DNA from: Acanthococcus lagerstroemiae
Taxonomy: Eukaryota; Arthropoda; Insecta; Hemiptera; Eriococcidae
Length of the DNA stretch: 64,000 nt
Direction of reading: 5' to 3'
Assembly (NCBI GenBank): GCA_031841125.1
Contig: CM063113.1
Span: 22,837,312 to 22,901,311, forward strand
The translations under genes and the position numbers were made by a program. The notes below the pieces were generated by a model, which was not told the DNA's origin, did not search any database, and worked only from the letters and a program-made list of their open reading frames with translations. Shown in pieces: positions 57,050 through 64,000 of the stretch; the stretch's first letter is position 1; every line of letters begins with the position of its first letter.

Positions 57050-57812
57050 TCCGGTTCCACGACCTTTCGTCCACAGCCATTTCATCCAGGCAACAGTTCG
57101 TCTAAAAAAAATTGTCTAGTAACACTTCGTTCAACTTTCTTCGTCTACTCGTTTTTCGTCCAGGGGATATTTCGTCCAGTCTTTGTTTCCACTGCGAACG
57201 TCCTCGCAAAGGACGTAGAAAGACTGTACCACCGCGATATCCTCCGAGTGTGTGGAACGTATATGAAAGTATGCTTCACGATGAACCCCGAACAAATAAT
57301 GTCGTTGAGAGTTGGAATATGCGCTTTCAAACATTACTGGGAGTACACCACGCATCCGTTTGGAACTTCCTGGAGCGTGTCCAGAAAGACCAAAAATGAA
57401 TGGAACTCTATTTTGCACCTGCTAGGTGGTCACATGAAGATCAAGCACCCTGTCCCGAAAAAATATGTGAGCAATCAGGAGCATATTAAGGTGACAGTCC
57501 AAAATTATGAGAAATATAAAAACGACAATGAGATTTTTGTATATAGCGCTATTTCTTATTGTTTGAAATTATGTAATGTGCAATGTCCAGAATCAAGTGC
57601 GGTCTCACACCAAGAAGAATAGCATTTTTGAATAAGGTAATATTATCCTATATGTATGTAAGATTCTCGTACGTCTTATGCACTTATATGTAATAAATTT
57701 TGTGTACATATTTCTGCTGAAAATGATTTTGGACGAACCTAGGACCAAAAGGTTTTGGACATAATTTCCCTGGACGAAATTTCTGTGAACGAAACGAGGA
57801 GGAGCCGGTTTT
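57050..57812 (+). mobile_element. MULE-type DNA transposon remnant
   Basis: The termini are inverted: left ccggttcc-acgacctttcgtccacag and catttcatccagg; right, read inversely, ccggctcctcctcgtttcgt then tcacagaaatttcgtccagg. Subterminal atttcgtcc blocks recur at both ends. The interior encodes a transposase C-terminus. The total of about 760 bp is far short of an autonomous MULE, so it is internally deleted. A target-site duplication could not be fixed. Confidence 0.75.
57178..57622 (+). pseudogene. MULE transposase C-terminal fragment
   Basis: The first frame has RPRKGRRKTVPPRYPPSVWN, then LHDEPRTNNVVESWNMRFQ, LLGVHHASVWNFLERVQKD and a stop at 57,397-57,399. The next frame continues the same protein with LLGGHMKIKHPVPKKYVSNQ and HIKVTVQNYEKY, to 57,622. 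The RTNNxxExWxxxFQ and hpxxWxFlexlxxdq pattern is that seen downstream of the catalytic core in animal MULE transposases. The catalytic residues themselves are missing. One frame change near 57,395 breaks it. Confidence 0.75.
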
Positions 57813-57839
57813 CCATAAAGTCCCAAGGAGAGGAATAAA

Positions 57840-58750
57840 GTTTTTTAGTTTCCTCTGAATGAAGCTCACCTTACTCATTTCATTGAGAAACGATGAGAAG
57901 GTCTTCAAGTTACAAGATTGGAATTTCATTCTTCTAAACCTAACTCATGCTACTTTCATTCAGGTCGAAAATTTTCTCATTTGTGACAGACAGGAACGAA
58001 GTTTTTCTTTTCGTAAGTTTTCATCCACAGCCAATTTTTTTTCTTCTTCGAGAAAGAAAGAGATAATTATCACTCTGGGAAACCAGAAGAAAATTTCTCA
58101 TTTCCCGTCTTATGTCGCTTTCGCCTATTGCAGGAATGAAATTCCAATATGGGGTAGAGGGAGGAGATGAAATCGTAGACCGATGGAAAACTCGAAGTGA
58201 TATTTGAAATCACCAACCCAAGGAAGCCCCTGTTTCGATATTTAGCTTGATTTTGCACTTCAAGTTCATTTTGCCCATGATGACTAAGGAAGGGCGAAGC
58301 AGTGAAATCAGCATCCGATGAAAAATGCGACTCGATCTTCAAAATGGCAATCGGAAAACTCCCCATTCGACAAGTTACTTCATTTTCAACCCCAAGCTGA
58401 TTGTACCCATCACTCTAGAGAAACGAGAGAGGGACGAAATCCAGGTTCGAAGAAAAATCTGACGCGATATTCAAAATAGCGACCCGAAAATGTCTAGGTT
58501 AACACGTTTCTTAATTTTTTACCACAAATCGACCCCCCCCCCTAATTAGGGGGATGGGGGTAAAAAACTGACGCTGTATTTGAAATCAGCGACTGAAAAG
58601 ACACCTGGTTCAACATACTGCTTGATTTTGCATCTCCAGTTGATACTGCAAGAACTGTGAAGGGGGAAGGAGTTCTAATAGGGTCCATTGGAAATTTGAC
58701 GCGATATTCGAAATCAGCAGGTGAAAACGACTTGAGATGAAACATTATTC
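57840..58750 (+). repeat. Long interspersed repeat family, copy 2
   Basis: The leader (ctcatttcattgagaaacga ... gaaattccaatatgg) and four or five units of the type gatgaaatc, cgatgaaaaat, cga-gcgatatt-gaaatc, gattttgca, tgcccat match 53,640-54,330 in order and direction. A C run lies at 58,532-58,542. No coding sign. Confidence 0.7.
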
Positions 58751-58859
58751 AGAGGAAAATTTCCTCTCGTTCCTCAGGAAAAGTAATTATTATCTCGTTC
58801 TTTCTCGAAAAAAGAAAAAAGTCAACTTCCTGAATGAAAAGGAGAAATTAGCATATTAC

Positions 58860-58878
58860 TAGGGGGCTTCGCCCCCTG
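58860..58878. repeat. Small perfect hairpin
   Basis: agggggcttcgccccct forms a 7-bp GC-rich stem with a ttc loop. It stands alone in eukaryotic DNA, so I do not call it a terminator. Confidence 0.5.
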
Positions 58879-59359
58879 GCCGTTTCGCGCCTCGCCGGTT
58901 CACCATGCTTTTCAGTCTTTCTGTCAGAGTTCCTTTTTTTGTTTACTGAGGCTCTCTGATAGTACCAGTTGTGCAAACAACTGATGAGTTACTCTAACTT
59001 TATTAATAACTTTCAGATCTTAATTTCCCCTATTTGAGGTGGCTGAGTATTTTACATTCCTCAGAGTTCGCAGGTTGCTGCTTTCCGCCTTGTCCCTCTG
59101 CTACTAAGACTCGAGTTGGTTGTAGAGCAGTGTTCTCCGCAAGAATATAAGGTAATAAAAATTCCATAATAATTGTTACTGACAGACATCTTACAGCCAG
59201 AGAGGAGGGTGAAAAAAACAAAATAAACGAGATAGAGTGGTGTCAGATGGTCCGCCGGCTACCTAGGGTGTTTTCCAGGACGTGACATGCAGCAGTTGCT
59301 GATTCTCAAATCACTGAAATTCCCTGGAGCTCCCTACAAAGGTGGTGTTGGAGGTGAAT

Positions 59360-60110
59360 AATAGATATTTTGGTTTTTAATATATAGAGAGATCCGGTCC
59401 CGGGCCACAGATCCCTCCCACACCATGATTCTCTTCCCCCTACAGGACCTCGAACATCTACCAGAAAACCCCTCCTAGGGGTAGGCTACCGCTCCTCAGC
59501 CACGGAGGAGAAGGCGGAGGGGAAAAAGGAAATAGCAGGGACGAAGGCCGGGATTCAGATATCAGGCCCCCTGAGAGTTTTTTTTCTGGGAGGGAGGAGT
59601 TTTGGTTTTTTCCAGGAGAGGAGGGGTGGAAATTGAGGGAGGAGGAGGAAGAGGACGAGAAGTAAAAGGAGGTGGCAAAGGCAAAGGCTAGTACTTAAGA
59701 CTTCAGGCCCCTCGGAGTTTTTTCCAGGAGGCGCCCTCTCATGGTCCTACTCCCCTACCACAAACCTCTTCTTCAGCGTGCCTCCCGAAGCTCCCCTACC
59801 CAACATGGACCCTTCTTTAGGTAGGCCATCGCCGATGGTAGGGACCCCACACCTACCACTATCACCTGGCCTCCATTTCCCTCCACAGCTCCCTCCCACA
59901 CCATGATCCTCCTCCCCCTCCAGGACCTCGATCATATACAAGGAACTTCCTCCTAGGGGTAGGCTACCCCTCCTCAGCCACGGGGGAGAGGGAGGAGGTG
60001 GTAGGGACGAAGGCCGGAATTTAGATATCAGGCTCCTTGGAGTGTTTTTTTTCAGGAGGGGAGAGGGGGAGGAGTTTTGGTTTTTAACATGTAGAGAGAT
60101 TATTTTTCTT
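59360..60110. repeat. Direct repeat of about 210 bp, two and a half copies, GC/purine-rich
   Basis: The blocks tttttaatatatagagagat or tttttaacatgtagagagat, ccctcccacaccatgat, aggacctcga, cctcctaggggtaggctac, cctcagccacgg, gggacgaaggccgg, agatatcaggc and ttttccaggagg appear in order at 59,375-59,620 and 59,880-60,105. A partial copy lies at 59,695-59,745. Composition is much richer in G and C than the surroundings. The nature is unknown. Confidence 0.75.
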
Positions 60111-60674
60111 TTTAAAAGGAAAAGAAAATTTATCATTCACTTAAGGCAACGAAAAACATCATTCCGTTCCGTAAAAATGAGCAGGAAATTTTCGAACTGA
60201 ATCGTGGTAACTTTTATGAAACCTCTAGCTTTCAGACGAGGGGAAATTCTCACTTCTTATATCAGCAGTTCACTCACTTCCAGTTGAATCATTCTCATTT
60301 GTCTTCAAAATTCTGGTAAGGATTTCACATTCCTGAAAGGAACGTGACCGTTTCCTGCTCTCAATTCAAGTTTGCTCCCTCTCATGGGTCAAACGTTGAT
60401 TTAGAATGGTGACTTTACAACCAGTGGTTCCCCTCTGTCACTTTTGTTATTCTGGTTTCTCAAGAGAACAGAATTTGTTTTTCACACAGGAACAGACACA
60501 TTTTTTCTTCTTGTCTTTTAAGTGAAAGCAAGTCCTTTTTCTTATTGAAAAAGAATAATTTATTCATGGAAAGATAAAGAAAAAGTTTTCTTTCTTTTAA
60601 ATTGTAGGAGGAATTTTCGTCATACAGAAAGGGACATATTTATCTTGTTGTGTATGGAAAGTAATGGTTTTGAT

Positions 60675-60906
60675 ATTATTTCCCATAAAACGAAATCGAC
60701 GATTTGGAAGAACCCCGGAGAGCAAACATGATGATTAACTTGGGAATTTCCCCATCATTTCCTATAGAACGAGATCGGCGATTTGGAAGAACCCCGGGGA
60801 GCAAACATGATGATTAACTTAGGAATTTTCCCATCATCTCCTATAGAGCGAAATCAGCGATCTGAAAATCCTCGGGGATCAAAAATGATGATTAATTTGA
60901 GCAGTT
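60675..60906 (+). repeat. Three tandem units of about 81 bp
   Basis: Each unit holds catcatttcctatagaacg or similar, then cgatttggaagaaccccgg, then agcaaacatgatgattaa. Units start near 60,685, 60,760 and 60,835. The third is more diverged. Confidence 0.85.
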
Positions 60907-61728
60907 TCACGGGGGTAAGTTAATACTCCTGCCTTTGTAGCACGAAACCAAAACAGATATAGAAACGCACGTGCACTTAAATTAAGGCTGGACATTGACA
61001 TACCCTGAGACCAAAATGTCAATAGCTGGACTTGAATCGCGGGCGCATTTCGAACAAACCTGATTCTTCAAACTGTATTATACACAACCAGGAAAAAAAA
61101 ATTAATTTTTTTTAAAATGAGGACAATGTCTCCATATCCAGCAAACATTTCAGAATTTTTACCCCATGCCGGCCGAATACCGACAAGGTAAACTTTTAAA
61201 CATTTTTTCACGTCGCATGTACGGTGTTAAATTTTATGCTGGTCAACGGAACCTTAATCATGGGAGACATGGGGGTGGCCCTACCATTAATCACCTTTTA
61301 GAGTTGACAAATTGGTAATGTGCTCAGTTAGCAAATTCACACATCCTCAGAATTTTTTTTTCAGGTTTGCTCAATGTTGAAAAATTGTAGATACTCTCCT
61401 CAATAAATTTGTTTTGCTACGATCCAACGTTAACCAGTTTATATTAATGCCCCCCCCCTCTTTATGCTTCTATTATAATAACGTTCGGTAGTAGATAACT
61501 TCTCAATTTTCATGGTAATGCTAGTGTTTCCGAGGTCATGGACTACCATAAGGCGCTTCGTGTTACTGACGTTGCCGTTTGACAACCGTTCCATGTTTTT
61601 TCAGCAAACTGACATGAGGTCTTCTTTACCATATCCCCGAAGTGGACCTGGAGGTTATGAATGGTGACGTAATTTTGTGCTTACAACACCTTATTTTGTT
61701 TGATTCCCTCTCCCGAGATATTTATATA

Positions 61729-62232
61729 GTGACAGCGTAGGGAGTAAGGTCCCACTTTGTCGATTCTAGTTTTCCACAGACAGCGATTTTTGTGAATCAA
61801 GGTCAGAAGTGTCGAAATTGGGATTCGTGACGATTCGATAGAATAAACCCTCCTCTTCCGAACGGCGTTATCCGTTTTTCTCTGTCTGCCTTCGTTCGTC
61901 CATTACAGAGGAAAACGTAAACCCACCTCTCTGTTTTGCCCCCACCCCACTCAGTTTTGTTATCCCTGGAAATTAAACTAGGCCCCACTTGTCGACGAAA
62001 CAGATAAGACCTCGTGGAGCTCTCGAGCTTTATTTGTCTCAGAAATATGCCACTTTGAATTTGTAATTTTCCGTATTTTTGAACCTTTTTAAAATCGAAT
62101 TTTTCTCAAAATCAGGTTTTTGAAATCTCAACTTTAAATAGCCATATCTCGGCGAATTTTAGAGCTAGAGAACTCCTACAAGGTCTTATTTTGTCAGCAA
62201 AGTAGGACCTCATTTCCTGCATTGTCACATTA
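61729..62232. mobile_element. MITE-like element with about 34-bp imperfect TIR
   Basis: The left end reads gtgacagcgtagggagtaag then gtcccactttgtcga. The right end, inverted, reads gtgacaatgcaggaaatgag then gtcctactttgctga. The interior has gcggc-poor AT sequence and agccatatctcggcgaattt. No clear duplication was seen outside the ends. Confidence 0.65.
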
Positions 62233-62239
62233 TGACCTA

Positions 62240-64000
62240 GGGAATAGGTTAGCAATCGGAATGGTACGAGTTTCTTTCTAATGTACATGATAATTATTGG
62301 TACAGAACGAGCTAAGTATAGCTGAGACAGAAAAATACACTACATTTCATTCTTTTTTTGTCAACAAAGCCGACGAGATTCGAAAATTTTCACTTGCGTG
62401 CAGTGTAATTCCATGTGCATTTTGACTGCGGCAAGCATGCTTCTATATTATTAATTAAAATTGGCGTTCAGCCCCTCTTACACGTGGTCATGAGCGGTGT
62501 CATAATTTTTCGCTATTTTCGTGCTATTTTATGCCACCAATTCCTAAATTCTGTCATACCCTCTCTTCAAATTTTCATAATTGAATTTTCAGAATGCCAG
62601 AAGAGCGTACTGACTAATACGTCCTTCTTGATAAACTTGATTAAATGAAATCTGCAGCGTTCCCTCTATCTTCTCGTCTGACTCACATTTCTATATTTTT
62701 TATGAAATCCTCAACGATATCCCCGCATATCGCAGTGATAATACCCAAACGCCAAACATTTCCGCAAGGGATTTCACTGTACTGTGATAACATAATATTC
62801 TGATTTTCCATGTTGAAAACAGTCTGCCCAATGAAGTGCCTGGCTGCCATCCCCAACATCCACGAAGTGAATGTCAACTCGTGCAACACTTCTTGACCCT
62901 GAAATTCAATTTAAGGGGATCCGTGTCTTGAGCTTACCCTTTTTTGCTTTCTTTCAACTTCGTTGAAGTTGGAGAGGGCGAGATAAAAGTAATTCAGCCC
63001 GAAATCCAATTTTTGGAGAAGAGTTTGCAGGGTCACTTCTCTTCTCCTACTCCGAATAAATGAATCGTTTTGGGTGAAAGGCTTATTGCCAATAGGCTGT
63101 CGCCTCCTGATTACATCACTTACTCGTATTTATAATATTATTATTTATTTAGTGTTGTTTTCAAAGTCTATTAAATTGTGTTTAAAACAAGCTAAGTCAC
63201 AAAAAAGATTTTCAGTCTTTCAAATAAAACCCAGCTCGCCAAGACGCATCATTTGGTGCACCTGAAATGATATTGAATCAAAAAATGATCTCAAAATGTC
63301 TTGAAAAGTTCAGAACTCAATCTGCTTACTAGGGTGGTCCAAAATTCAGCGATTATTAAAATATTTTGCTCCCAGTGATTAAACTTGTTCCTCTTGATCT
63401 AAGAACTCACCAGCAAACATTTTTTTTTCAATTTGACAATTTTAAGGGGGTTCTACCGGAGAGGGGCCGGCGAGTTTAACATAAGATTTCCCATAAAAAA
63501 AGTCTGCACTTTGTTTTAAAGCTTTGAAAACATCGGACGTTCGGTCGAAAAAATTGATTCTACAATAAAAAGTATTTCTTATTAGTATAAAGGATGGAGT
63601 ATCTACCGAGAGTTTAAAAAAAACAATCGAGAGGTCAACGGCCTCTGTTGAATTTGGGAGAAAAGATATACTTTTTTGAACTTGGAACAATTGCTTACTC
63701 GGATTTCAAAAGTGCTAAATCAATTCATGAAATTTTTCCGCACAAACTTCTATTTTGAAGACTCCACTAAGTGGGGTAGGATCTAAAAATTGCGGATAAT
63801 ACCAACAGTTATATTGAAAATAGGATCTTTGGTGTCCCTGAATTCGTTTTTTAGGTTATTTCGACGGCAACTCCTACCAATAAGATTCCACCGGGAACAG
63901 GGACCAGCAAACTTCGAAATATTCTACGTATAACTTGGAGTATATTGATAGTGGGGTTTCTATAGTCGTTGAATTCATTTTTGAAGTTATTTCTCATGTC
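62240..64000. other. Terminal stretch without recognised gene
   Basis: AT-rich DNA. A block agggtggtccaaaattcagc at 63,331 looks like the end of a MITE whose other end may lie outside the window. Two diverged copies of a motif containing gaattc-ttttt-ag-ttattt (63,840 and 63,970) lie at its right edge. Confidence 0.4.

Noticed and set aside
58860..58878. Rho-independent-type terminator
   Set aside because: The hairpin is isolated in insect DNA, with no gene ending there.
59747..60136. 129-codon minus-strand frame, Pro/Ser-rich
   Set aside because: It overlaps the GC-rich direct repeat. The frame is a by-product of composition and is not kept in the other repeat copy.

Overview
The window is nuclear DNA of a metazoan, almost certainly an insect. 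It has intron-containing genes with GT-AG junctions, long AT-rich introns, and a dense load of insect-type transposable elements: RTE-like LINEs, an RNase H-bearing R1/LOA/Jockey-type LINE, a Penelope-like element, a MULE remnant, hAT- and mariner-type MITEs and a tRNA-derived SINE. A hemipteran is plausible but this rests only on the general look of the repeats. Nothing prokaryotic, no CRISPR array and no rRNA gene was seen.

Two host genes were assembled exon by exon, both on the minus strand. The first is a FEM1B-like gene (ankyrin-repeat substrate receptor of a CUL2 ubiquitin ligase), with 12 coding exons from 23,915 down to 12,539. All junctions keep phase except for a missing base in exon 3. 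Its last intron is 6.6 kb and holds wreckage of an RNase H-type LINE. The second is a farnesoic-acid-O-methyltransferase-like gene (Methyltransf_FA domain, proline/glycine-rich linker, two DM9 repeats), with six coding exons from 46,489 down to 29,037. Its first coding exon has only 10 nt of coding sequence, and its introns of 5.7 and 9.7 kb are full of mobile elements. The two genes have no obvious functional link.

Layout: 0.4-7.4 kb is a LINE graveyard, including an RTE-like element inserted in a minus-strand LINE with an 11-bp target-site duplication. 9.8-12.0 kb is a tandem array of about 390-bp units. 12.5-23.9 kb is FEM1B. 24.5-27.0 kb holds hAT-type MITEs and a GGTAAC-rich repeat. 29.0-46.5 kb is the FAMeT-like gene, with an RTE-like pseudogene, a pogo/Tigger-type MITE, a tRNA-SINE and palindromes in its introns. 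Related minisatellite arrays in opposite orientations flank the first coding exon (46.0-46.4 and 47.6-51.6 kb); the larger is riddled with MITEs. 54.8-57.0 kb is a 2.2-kb imperfect palindrome centred on a Penelope-like element with a GIY-YIG endonuclease and two hammerhead ribozyme motifs. 57.05-57.8 kb is a MULE remnant. 57.8-64 kb is repeats and unrecognised sequence.

The most notable points are the single-base defect in an otherwise perfect FEM1B, the hammerhead pair in the Penelope palindrome, a two-unit hAT-type MITE that appears to have moved as one piece, and a mariner-type MITE whose related empty copy lies in the same window.
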